The position numbers and the translations under genes are program-made. Source: Symsagittifera roscoffensis (Eukaryota; Xenacoelomorpha; Acoela; Convolutidae). From it: DNA of 64,000 nt. Shown here piece after piece: positions 11,303 through 20,237 of this stretch. The stretch covers positions 23,256,701 through 23,320,700 of the forward strand of contig NC_087063.1 in assembly GCF_963678635.1 (NCBI RefSeq), given 5' to 3'. Under the pieces are notes generated by a model. That model saw only the letters and a program-made list of their open reading frames with translations. It was not told where the DNA came from and made no database searches. The stretch's first letter is position 1. Every line of letters begins with the position of its first letter.

Positions 11303-11537
11303 ATAAGGAAGGAAGCGAGATCAAGATTTAAAATAATTAGCGTAGAAGTAGCTATAATTCTACTTAAAATCTTTTCTTTAGCCTAATTGTTGTGATAAAC
11401 TTATTAAATAGATAGATATGTCTCGACGAACCGGATAAACATCTTATCTTGGGTAGCCCTTGTCTACGAAGGGATTTTAGAGATCCGGTTGATGGAAATC
11501 GAAATTGACACAAACAGAATCAGATAAAGAAGATAAA

Positions 11538-11688
11538 CCAGCTCATTTGAGAGTGGTTACGACAGCCAGAAAAGACACGAACAAATTCCCGGATGTTATC
11601 CAGCTCATTTTAGAGCGGGAATGACAAAGAGAATTTGGAAATATCTTTAAACAAATCTACCAAAATCCAGCTCATTTTAGAGCGGAAA
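11538..11688 (+). repeat. 5' UTR triplet of the CCAGCTCATTTTAGAGCGG motif
   Basis: Three copies start at 11538 (diverged: CATTTGAGAGTGG), 11600 and 11667, spaced 62 and 67 bp, each followed by an A-rich or ACGAC-like stretch. Each contains GCTC-N6-GAGC, a short stem. They end about 35 bp before the ORF1 ATG. Confidence 0.85.
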
Positions 11689-11720
11689 CGACCAATAATT
11701 CCCAGCAAGACAATTGAAAT

Positions 11721-12503
11721 ATGTCGTCTCTCCACTGTACAGTATGTCAAAACGCTTTAACCAATCAATCGGTGAAATGCGTCGGTTGTCAAGCTTCTGC
11801 CCACTCTGCGTGTATTGGCCTCAACACTGCCGATAAGGTGGTTGGGCACATTGAATGGAGTTGCCCAGATTGTGGAACCTGTAAAAGAGATCTTTTCCGA
11901 GTTAATGATGAACTGCGACAAGAACTGTTCTCAATGAAGACTATGGCGCAAGATGTACACGAATTAAAGTCTGAGCTGCTATCGCTGAAGCAATATCGTG
12001 AACCAAGTAGTATAATTGAAAAGAACAAAACCAATTATGCTGGGGCAGCGAAGTTTAATCTGAATTCTTCGGCATTCATCAGAAATGCTCGTGAAAGTGT
12101 ATCCTCAGAAGCTGGTAGCTCGAGGGTTACGAAGCGAAAAGGCTCCAAAGATAGAAATGACCGCAGACCAAAGAAACCACTAATTACGGGAGAAGTGGTA
12201 ACAGAAGCACTCAAAGGTGTAGAGAAGCCACCACCACGACGCCATCTCTATGTTGGAAGAATAAAACAGACAAATGATGAAAGTGATATAGTCGCATGGT
12301 GTCAAAGTAAAGGATTTCCTCTGAATCATATCAGGGAAATAACAAAGGAAAATTCTCGCCACAAAAGTTTCCACTGTGTATTTGACGGCGAACATGCAAC
12401 AATCATTGATCAACCTAATTCTTGGCCGGAAAATGTTGTAATAAACAGGTACTATCTTGATGCAGAAGCCAGAACCTGGCTCAGAACTTTGAAAAGCGAC
12501 TGA
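11721..12503 (+). CDS. LINE ORF1: PHD finger, coiled coil, RRM-like C-terminus
   Basis: 260 residues from ATG. Residues 6-51 carry a complete Cys4-His-Cys3 PHD pattern: C6, C9, C20, C23, H28, C31, C48, C51, with the Trp two residues before C48 that PHD fingers usually have. A heptad-like, Leu/Glu-rich segment follows (about 57-95) and may trimerise the protein. A basic Ser-rich linker (KRKGSKDRNDRRPKK) precedes a C-terminal domain (about 173-256) starting RRHLYVGRIK, which looks RRM-like. This would be the RNA-binding partner of ORF2 in the retrotransposition particle. The PHD finger may contact histone tails or self-associate; that is known for the fold, not shown here. The stop is 39 bp before the ORF2 ATG. 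Confidence 0.85.
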   Translation: MSSLHCTVCQNALTNQSVKCVGCQASAHSACIGLNTADKVVGHIEWSCPDCGTCKRDLFRVNDELRQELFSMKTMAQDVHELKSELLSLKQYREPSSIIEKNKTNYAGAAKFNLNSSAFIRNARESVSSEAGSSRVTKRKGSKDRNDRRPKKPLITGEVVTEALKGVEKPPPRRHLYVGRIKQTNDESDIVAWCQSKGFPLNHIREITKENSRHKSFHCVFDGEHATIIDQPNSWPENVVINRYYLDAEARTWLRTLKSD

Positions 12504-12542
12504 CTAAAATCAAAAAAAAAACCCGAGTCTCAATCGAATGCT

Positions 12543-15371
12543 ATGAAAGTTGGTGTAATTAATATACGTTCTCTAGCGAAAAAAGTAAATCAAATACAGA
12601 GCATATTGGCTATAGAACAAGTTGATATCTTGATCATTACTGAAACCTGGCTTAAGCCGGATACGGAATATATTCTAAATCAGTGTATAGACTCTTCAAA
12701 TGAATATCGATATCATCATGTTTCACGAACGGCTAAAATAGGTGGAGGTGTTGCCATAATTTCTCGCGAAGAACTACAGGGTGAAAGAATTTTGAGCCAT
12801 CTCTCGGACGATGGTGAATTCTTGGTAATTACGGTCGTGACTAGAAAAGTCAAAATAACAATTGCAGCAATATATAGACCGCCGAGTGGAAATTATAACG
12901 AGTTTTTTAATGAATTGACTGAAAATATTCTTGCCTCGTCAATTGAAACCCAAATTCTCCTCCTGGGTGATTTTAATTTGGATCTAGAAAACAGACGTTG
13001 TGCCAAATCCAATACATTTTGTTCGATTCTACTGGAATATAACCTAGAACAGATTGTTAAGAAAGCAACTCACGAATACGGGAAAATTCTAGACCTCATA
13101 ATTTGTTCAAACCCGGAATTGTGCTCACCCGTTAGAAATGAGCACGTTGAATACTCTGATCACCATCTATTGACGTTCACTTATGAAATCGCAATTCAAC
13201 GGAAGGATAAAACCAGATTGACTATTTATGATTGGAACAATACAGACTGGGAACATTTAGAGACGGAAATAGATCAGAATTTAATCTTGAATCTGAACAC
13301 CAGTGACCCGAACGAGATGGCAGAGAATTTTATCGAAATTTTGCAGCTGCTGAAAACTGATTATGTGCCAACTAAGACCAAAGTTGTCAAAAACCGATTT
13401 TGTAATTTTTACGATAAAGAGTTAGCAGACGTAAAACGAAAACGTAGAAAATTAGAACGCGTAATGCGTGTAAATCCTGGATTAGAAAACGAAACAGCTT
13501 TCAAGGAGTATTTAAAGAAATGTAAAGATCGGTTTAGAGAGAAGAAATTGATATATTTTTCCAGGCGCTTTGAGCTTTCAAATAGCCATTCGCTCAAATT
13601 TCGTGAATTGAAACGCCTTGCTGGAGAAAAACAACAAAACGTTCTACCACTGATATACTCCAGTGATTATGAATTAGCTGAAAACTTCAACCAATTTTTC
13701 ATTCAGAAGGTTAGAAATTTAGTGGCAAATGTTAAAAGTAATGGCATCTCGCCGCCACTCTTTGCTTTCACTGCAGTTTCTTCTTTCCAATTCCAATATG
13801 TGACTATAGATGAACTAGAAGAAGCAGTAAGAATGGTTTCAAACGCGAACTCACGGGAAGATATACTGAAAACGATAGATATGAAAAGAATAGCACACTC
13901 GTGGAAAGATTATTCCATCATTATGATAAACAATTGCATCGATCAGTCCAAATTTCCAAAATGTCTCAAGAGAGCGGTGATAACTCCTCTCTTAAAAGAC
14001 CACAAACTTGACCAAAACGTTTTAAATTCTTATAGACCAATAGCGAATCTGATGTTTATCAGTAAAGTTTTTGAAAGAATTTTATATAAACAGCTCGATC
14101 AATACCTTAGCTCCTATAATCTTCTAGATGAACACCAATCTGCTTACAGGAAGCATTTTTCAACTGAAACGGCTCTGCTAAAAACTACAGATGATCTACT
14201 GACTAGTCTCGACAACAAGAGACAGGTCATTTTGATAGCCCTTGACCTTTCAGCTGCATTTGATACCATTGATCATAAAACATTGAGAAAGATTATGAAA
14301 AATCGGATTGGAATGACGAATGATGCAGTGGATCTAATTCTTTCCTATCTAGAGAATCGGACTCAAATTGTTGCTATCAATGATGTTTTATCGAATTCTC
14401 AAGAACTCGAATTTGGAGTGCCTCAAGGTTCTCTTCTGGGACCCCTCCTGTTCTCAATCTACCTGACACCATTGAACGATATTATTGGCTCAACTAAATT
14501 TTCATACCAAGTGTATGCCGATGATACTACTTTATACTGTGAAATCAAAAATGAGAGTGAAATAGCAGAAATAGAAAGATCTCTGGTTATTATTTCGAAC
14601 TGGTTTTCGTCCATGGGGCTTATGTTGAATGAATCAAAAAGCCAAGTAATTAACCTAGCCACTAGTAAGTCAAAAGGTCTAACAAACAGTTCACTACTCA
14701 TTGGAAATTCAACGGTTAAGCTGATGAAATCAACAGAAAACTCTGTGAAGTCTTTAGGTTGCCTCATTGACCGATCCTTGTCATTGAAAAAACAGATCGA
14801 TTCCGTGTGTGGCGCCAGTTACCACAGTCTCCGGAAACTATACAGCATACGTTTCTACCTTGATTTTGAAAATAGAAATATGTTGGCAAGAATGCTAGTC
14901 TTAAGTCGATTAGACTACTGCAATAGCTTGTACTCGAGCTTACCAAATTATCTGCTCTACAAGTTGCAAAAAGTCCAAAATAGTGCCTGCAGATTTGTTT
15001 TCGGTTTGAAGAAGTCAACGAATATTACTCCTTATCTACATGATCTAGATTGGTTGCCCATAAAATCTCTTGTGATTTTTAAAGTCTTGACAATCGTACA
15101 CAAATGCATTTTCAATCCTCAAATCGTTCCGCCGTATCTGAGTAAATATTTTTCACTACAAAAAAGTTCCTCCCGTTTCAGTGAAAGGACCATGGTCATT
15201 AAGAAACCACTGGTTAACACGAACTATGGAAAAAGGACGTTTAGGTTTGCTGCCGCACACCATTGGAATAGTTTACCATGTAACCTTAAACTACCAAATG
15301 AAACTGAATTTCGTAAACAGTTGAAAACGTATTTGTTTAACCAGTATTACTATGAGACTTGTTTCAGTTAA
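12543..15371 (+). CDS. LINE ORF2: APE endonuclease and reverse transcriptase
   Basis: 942 residues. The N-terminal APE-type endonuclease (about 1-230) shows ETWL, GGGVAII, AAIYRPPSG, GDFNLD near residue 141, and SDHH near 205. The reverse transcriptase (about 440-760) shows YRPIANLMFISKVFERIL, HQSAYRKHFSTETALL, ALDLSAAFDTIDH, GVPQGSLLGPLLF near 625 and the catalytic YADDTTLY near 656. The tail ends WNSLPCNL...FRKQLKTYLF, typical of CR1/L2/Jockey-group LINEs. No stop or frameshift interrupts it. It would nick target DNA and prime reverse transcription from the element's 3' UTR. No RNase H domain is evident. Confidence 0.95.
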   Translation: MKVGVINIRSLAKKVNQIQSILAIEQVDILIITETWLKPDTEYILNQCIDSSNEYRYHHVSRTAKIGGGVAIISREELQGERILSHLSDDGEFLVITVVTRKVKITIAAIYRPPSGNYNEFFNELTENILASSIETQILLLGDFNLDLENRRCAKSNTFCSILLEYNLEQIVKKATHEYGKILDLIICSNPELCSPVRNEHVEYSDHHLLTFTYEIAIQRKDKTRLTIYDWNNTDWEHLETEIDQNLILNLNTSDPNEMAENFIEILQLLKTDYVPTKTKVVKNRFCNFYDKELADVKRKRRKLERVMRVNPGLENETAFKEYLKKCKDRFREKKLIYFSRRFELSNSHSLKFRELKRLAGEKQQNVLPLIYSSDYELAENFNQFFIQKVRNLVANVKSNGISPPLFAFTAVSSFQFQYVTIDELEEAVRMVSNANSREDILKTIDMKRIAHSWKDYSIIMINNCIDQSKFPKCLKRAVITPLLKDHKLDQNVLNSYRPIANLMFISKVFERILYKQLDQYLSSYNLLDEHQSAYRKHFSTETALLKTTDDLLTSLDNKRQVILIALDLSAAFDTIDHKTLRKIMKNRIGMTNDAVDLILSYLENRTQIVAINDVLSNSQELEFGVPQGSLLGPLLFSIYLTPLNDIIGSTKFSYQVYADDTTLYCEIKNESEIAEIERSLVIISNWFSSMGLMLNESKSQVINLATSKSKGLTNSSLLIGNSTVKLMKSTENSVKSLGCLIDRSLSLKKQIDSVCGASYHSLRKLYSIRFYLDFENRNMLARMLVLSRLDYCNSLYSSLPNYLLYKLQKVQNSACRFVFGLKKSTNITPYLHDLDWLPIKSLVIFKVLTIVHKCIFNPQIVPPYLSKYFSLQKSSSRFSERTMVIKKPLVNTNYGKRTFRFAAAHHWNSLPCNLKLPNETEFRKQLKTYLFNQYYYETCFS

Positions 15372-15382
15372 AGGTTGCTAAA

Positions 15383-16039
15383 ATGACTGAAACTAGAAAA
15401 GTTGGAATTCAAAAGCTAAACGAAACCTTGCGTCTAAGAAATGTTCATGTTGAAACCAGGTTTCTCCCCAAAAGACGGATAATATTGAGCTCTGATAAGA
15501 TCAAGAGAGTGACATATGCTGTTTTGGGATCATCGCTAGTTTATGGGATTTTTCTGCCAGATTCCGTGACAGTTTCGTGCCCTGGTGGAACTCTCTCAAC
15601 CCTTTGTAGCGATCAGGTTCTCAATGATATGAAAAACTTGGATGTACAAACAGTGCTCATAATGGGAGGAACAAACAACCTGTTTGACCGTTCAGGGCGC
15701 CAGTCATTGGGAGCGACTGAAGTAGCCGAGGAGATGGAGAGTGCTATTTTTAGACTCCTTGACTGCAATTTCGAAGTTGGCGTCATGTCACTTATTAGCC
15801 GGGAAGGTAAACGCTCTCTTATCAGGAGAGTGAATAAATGCTACAGAAATCTAACGGCATGGTATAAAATCCCGCTCTTTAAAACTGTAAAGTTCAGCTA
15901 TCGGAGGCATGTTTGCGCAGATGGTCTTCACCCCACAGCAAATGGCGTGCGCGAACTTGCTAAGGACTTTTATGACGCCTTCAGAAGCATAGAAAATCCA
16001 ATGGCTGTGAAACGAAGGCAAAGAAGGCGACGACGATGA
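15383..16039 (+). CDS. LINE ORF3: SGNH/GDSL-type esterase with arginine-rich tail
   Basis: 218 residues from the ATG at 15383, 11 bases after the ORF2 stop. SGNH blocks are all present: block I VLGSSLVYGI (nucleophile expected at Ser51, with GSS in place of GDS), a block II-like CPGGTLSTL, block III MGGTNNLF (Asn98), and block V CADGLHPTANG (Asp180, His183). The C-terminus is VKRRQRRRRR, suggesting nucleic-acid binding or nuclear/nucleolar targeting. Esterase domains of this fold occur in ORF1 of some CR1-like LINEs, where they may act on lipids or esters during particle movement. A separate frame downstream of the reverse transcriptase is unusual to my knowledge. Translation may depend on termination-reinitiation after ORF2. 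Confidence 0.85.
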   Translation: MTETRKVGIQKLNETLRLRNVHVETRFLPKRRIILSSDKIKRVTYAVLGSSLVYGIFLPDSVTVSCPGGTLSTLCSDQVLNDMKNLDVQTVLIMGGTNNLFDRSGRQSLGATEVAEEMESAIFRLLDCNFEVGVMSLISREGKRSLIRRVNKCYRNLTAWYKIPLFKTVKFSYRRHVCADGLHPTANGVRELAKDFYDAFRSIENPMAVKRRQRRRRR

Positions 16040-16044
16040 AACGC

Positions 16045-16172
16045 CCAGCTCATTTTAGAGCGGGTCCGATTTTTAACCATCTTCAAAGAACATTTTCTGT
16101 TCAAATCCCAGCTCATTTTAGAGTGGGTGCGGATATCGACAGAAACGAACTCATCTTTAGCGGAGCGACTGA
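16045..16172 (+). repeat. 3' UTR copies of the same motif
   Basis: Copies start at 16045 and 16108 (63 bp apart, GAGTGG variant in the second), with a weaker one near 16149 (CTCATCTTTAGCGG). They begin six bases after the ORF3 stop. The same orientation as in the 5' UTR shows they are direct repeats, not TIRs. Confidence 0.8.
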
Positions 16173-16251
16173 TTATTCTTACGACAAAACTGGTTTTTAA
16201 TTAAACTCAAACACCTTTGAATTCAAGAAATTGGTGTCGAAATAACATATG

Positions 16252-16277
16252 TGATGATGATGATGATGATGATGATG
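16252..16277 (+). repeat. (TGA)n microsatellite, LINE 3' tail
   Basis: Nearly nine TGA units about 80 bp after the last UTR motif. Short tandem tails of this kind close L2-type LINEs, so I take it as the 3' end of the element at 11.4-16.3 kb. Confidence 0.65.
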
Positions 16278-16532
16278 CTGTAACCATTTGCCTTCTACGG
16301 GAGTTTACGCCACTTGTTTGCTCTTGTTGAAATAGCGGGAATTAGTTCTTTCTGAAAAAATTGGAACTGATTCAGAAAAGTTAAGTAATTGGCTTAACGC
16401 AGCTTATCTTGCAGTAAATCAATAGGCTCTATTAATTTGAGTACGAAAGACTAATCATTAAATTGTCAGATCCAAATAGACAATAAAAGACAATAATTTG
16501 AGTACAAAGGACTATAAATTAAATGGGGGTTG

Positions 16533-16959
16533 AGAAATTAGACGATAAGCAAATTAGACGGAGGTACTTGAAAGGAAATTAGACGATTTTGCACAACTGC
16601 AATTGTGAGAAAATAGACGAAAGTGAGAGAAATTAACTTTGTTTGCACACAAATTGCGTTAGAAAAATAAAATTGTTTGGAGACAACAGTTCAATTTCGG
16701 TGGCCAAAAACTTTACAAGTCAATCATGCATAATTTTTTCAATTCAAAATTCTCCTGTAATATTCAGATTTGACATTTTATGTTCATTTAAACTAATTGT
16801 TTTGATAGGTATTGACATTTTATGTTCTTTTTGTATTTGTGAAACTTGACTCTTATGAAAAAATTTTGTTGGCCCTTTCCTTTTCATAGCTTTTTCGTCC
16901 AAAATGCCAGATCTGTAAAAACTAAATTCCATCTGATTTGCTTATCGTCTAATTTCCTA
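16533..16959. mobile_element. MITE with ~28-bp TIRs (GAAATTAGACGATAAGC)
   Basis: The left end GAAATTAGACGATAAGCAAA (16533) and the right end, read in reverse complement from 16959, start with the same GAAATTAGACGATAAGCAAA and continue with a few mismatches. Internal repeats of AATTAGACG / AAATAGACGA follow the left TIR. About 427 bp, no coding. A relative is at 26.0-26.46 kb. Confidence 0.7.
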
Positions 16960-17036
16960 GGCCCCAAATTAAATTTTCAAACCAAACTTCAGCATGTTCT
17001 TAAATAATTATCATAGCGATGTCGTATAGCGTTTAA

Positions 17037-18311
17037 TTTACGTCAACTTCAGCTGATTTGTTACTCTATGCGTGATAGTGAAAAGTATATCATGTCGTAA
17101 AAAGCATACCTTGATAGTTGATTTGAATTTAAAAAAATGGGTCTGAAACGCCAGCGGGATAAGCCACTTTTGAATGCTGGAAATATTATTGGATAGACTG
17201 ATTGCTATCCTAATCGTGAATCAAATGTCTATTAAATGATAGGAATAATGAACTTTTTGCAAGTTTTTAGTTATATGTAAAGTTGCAGAGTGAAGAAACC
17301 ACCCCAAGCATAGCGGTTGAAATTTTTAGGCTATTAGATAGCAATCATTTCGTCTAAACAACACATGAGGTGAAATTCAAATTGTGGAATGCTTGTGGGT
17401 TTCTCGATGACGATTTTGTGTATTAGTTTAAAAAAATTTTATGATAATTAGTGAGTCTTAAATCAATAAGGTGCATATACAAAACAGTCCAATACAAAAT
17501 AGTCCAAAAATTCATGTAATGAAGGAAAAACAACAGTCCAATACAACAAAACAGTCCGGTTTAAAATCCTAAGTATTAAGTCCTACGCATTAAGTCCTAC
17601 CTAATTTCGTATTAAGCCCTACCCTCTGTTGGCAAGCTCACAACACGTTGGCTTTATGTTTGTTGAACAAGGTTGAACATTTTGTTTGTTGAAAAAAGGG
17701 CAATTCCCTGCCTACCGGCTTGTTAAGTTTAAAGTTTTGTGTATTAGTTTTAAAAAATTTACGTCATTTTCAGCTTCAGCTGATTTGTTACTCTATGCGT
17801 GATAGTGAAAAGTATATCATGTCGTAAAAAGCATACCTTGATAGTTGATTTGAATTTAAAAAAATGGGACTGAAACGCCAGCGGGATAAGCCACTTTTGA
17901 ATGCTGGAAATATTATTGGATAGACTGATTGCTATCCTAATCGTGAATCAAATGTCTATTAAATGATAGGAATAATGAACTTTTTGCAAGTTTTTAGTTA
18001 TATGTAAAGTTGCAGAGTGAAGAAACCACCCCAAGCATAGCGGTTGAAATTTTTAGGCTATTAGATAGCAATCATTTCGTCATAACAACACATGAGGTGA
18101 AATTCAAATTGTGGAATGCTTGTGTTTCTCGATGACGATTTTGTGTATTAGTTTAAAAAATTTTCATGATAATTAGTGAGTCTTAAATCAATAAGGTGCA
18201 TATACAAAACAGTCCAATACAAAATAGTCCAAAAATTCATGTAATGAAGGAAAAAAAACAGTCCAATACAACAAAACAGTCCGGTTTAAAATCCTAAGTA
18301 TTAAGTCCTAC
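17037..18311. repeat. recent tandem duplication, period 727 bp
   Basis: 17037-17587 and 17762-18311 are nearly identical (only scattered single differences and short indels). Each unit carries a CCACCCCAAGCATAG family A fragment and ends with a run of ACAGTCCAATACAA motifs. The 170-bp spacer between units has a TTAAGTCCTAC run. Confidence 0.85.
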
Positions 18312-18440
18312 GAAAAAGTCCTATTAAGTCCGGCTTTTTAAAAGATTTGTTACTTGGGCTGTTTTTCGGACTGTTTTTTCATTCAAGTGCATATTTTTCC
18401 GGACTGTTTTGTATTGGAATGTTTTGGATGGGAATGTTTT
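18312..18440. repeat. inverted copies of the ACAAAACAGTCC motif
   Basis: GGACTGTTTTGTATTGGAA (from about 18398) is the inverse of the CCAATACAAAACAGTCC-type motifs at 17480-17560 and 18200-18290. The two sets may be subterminal repeats of one larger element. Confidence 0.5.
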
Positions 18441-18574
18441 GTACAGACATGAGGAATAATTACCTCTTTCCTGCGATAACCCAAAAGTTGCTGGAGAAAT
18501 TAAAATTTTCAGAGCCAAACGAGAGTTAAAATTCAAAAATTTAAGAGTGGTATGAGCTGAATTTTTATAATTGT

Positions 18575-19345
18575 TCCGACTTTTTGAAGAAAGTGAGGAA
18601 AATTTATGTTTGGGGATATTTTATATTCCGACCAATTTCGGCGATTGAAATGGCCTTAATTAATGAAAAAATTTTATACCTCATTGAAGATATCGACTTT
18701 CAGCTTGCAAGCAAAGATTCGTAACAAAATTTGGAGAAAAAAAACAGTTTTTCTTCGTTTTATTCCCAACACGATATGTAATTTACAAAGTGAATTTTAA
18801 GCTTCTTGTATGAAGCGTGTTATAAGAACGCAATATATCGGGCGCTTTAATTATCCCAAACTAGCAATTTCCAAACCTCGTAACTTAACGAAAAAAAATC
18901 ATAGGTAACATATCTTTATAATATTGAGCTCAGGATACCAATATCTGTTAGATGGTACACAACGAAATCCGTCAAATTACTTAATTTAAGATTGATTGAA
19001 AAAAAAAAACACTCCAAGCATTGATAATCCGCATTTTTTGGAAAGTCAATTGAGCCAAAGTTTTTGGAAGCTTGCCTTAATTCAATTTAGAATTTTGCTG
19101 TCACGTATAAATATCCGTGTTACGCTTTCAGCATCAAATAAAACCTTCACAGTTTGCATAAATTATTTCAGAGCTTGGGCTAAAATAGCAGTTTTCAAAC
19201 CCCAAGTGTTTTACCTTTTCGAAAATATCTTTTTACATTCGAACCCAGGGAGACGGTATTGATGTGACGCCAAATATACACTGAATAATAAAAAACCACC
19301 CCAAGCATAAATATTCAGCAATTCTTCTAAAGTCGGAACAAAAGT
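18575..19345. repeat. TIR family A copy, near full length
   Basis: Left GTTCCGACTTTTTGAAGAAA at 18573; right CCACCCCAAGCATAAATATT with TCTAAAGTCGGAAC ending about 19342. About 770 bp; inside, the CGCAATATATCGGGCGC segment is shared with other copies. The short open frame inside is not a gene. Confidence 0.65.
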
Positions 19346-19692
19346 AGCATCTTGAATACATGCATTTCAAAAACTTGGACCATTTTTTTGTAACTCATTT
19401 CATGTTTTGCGCCGCCTCTAATCTACGGCGTGTTTTTAAAGCAGGCTCTTTATGAAACATCTCATTTCACTGAAATTTAGGTTATTGAAGCCGTTGTTTT
19501 TGAAACAGGCAACTAAATTTTGTTGAGTTTTGCTAATTTTTCTCATTAAGTTGGATTGCTTTTTTGGTCACGCATATTTGTTCAAGCATATTTTTCACAT
19601 CAGTTATGAAACAGTAGATTTATGTCGAAAATGATGAGACAATTAGTCGTAAAATATTTAGAGATGTAGGAGTCTAAAACAGTCTGGCATGC
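19346..19692. other. no recognisable feature
   Basis: AT-rich intronic sequence. Confidence 0.5.
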
Positions 19693-20237
19693 AGTTGAAA
19701 GTTTAAGAATGACCTGCTATATTTTATTGGTTTCCACCAAGCTAACCAGTATATTTGAGCAATTTGTCAACTAGTAAATTTACAAACTACTTAAAGTAAG
19801 TAACAAACCACTTTAAAAAACTAAAGAAGCACAACTTCGAAACTAACCGATAAGGATTTTATCAGACATGTTGATTGATGTCTGACCATTTGCTGAATGG
19901 AGTCCCTATCTGAGATCTACAGCTGTCTAAATAGGCAGATTTGTTGATTCCCATATTTGTCCTATAAAAAGTTTATTAGTTGAAAGTTTAAGAATGACCG
20001 GCTATATTTCATTGTTTTCCACCAACCGAACCAGTATATTTGAGCAAACTGTCAAATAGTAAATTTTTTATAGGACAAATATGGGAATCATTAAATCTCC
20101 TTATTTAGACAGCTGTAGATCTCAAATATGGGCTCCATTAAGCAAATGGTCAGGCATCCTGGAGTTGTGCATGGTCAGGCATCCTTATCTTGTTGTTTCG
20201 AAGTTGTGCTTCTTTAGTTTTCTTAAAGTAGTTTGTG
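19693..20237. repeat. large imperfect inverted repeat with duplicated spacer
   Basis: Arms of about 165 bp at 19805-19971 and 20064-20237 share, in opposite orientation, CTAAAGAAGCACAACTTCGA, ACAGCTGTAGATCTCA-type and CCCATATTTGTCCTATAAAA segments. A ~90-bp direct repeat (AGTTGAAAGTTTAAGAATGA) lies before the left arm (19693) and fills the spacer (19978). A fragment of the arm recurs at 21791-21812. No coding. Confidence 0.85.

Larger units (their letters stand above)
11400..16285 (+). mobile_element. three-ORF CR1/L2-group LINE with downstream SGNH esterase ORF
   Basis: About 4.9 kb with three uninterrupted frames: PHD-finger ORF1 (11721-12503), APE endonuclease plus reverse transcriptase ORF2 (12543-15371) and SGNH esterase ORF3 (15383-16039). 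The 5' and 3' UTRs share a repeated 19-bp motif. The 3' end is a (TGA)n microsatellite at 16252-16277, as is usual for L2-type LINEs. The 5' limit is approximate and I could not define a target duplication. All three frames being open with key residues kept suggests a recent and perhaps active copy. PHD and esterase domains are known in CR1-like LINEs, but there the esterase sits in ORF1, upstream of the reverse transcriptase. Confidence 0.88.
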
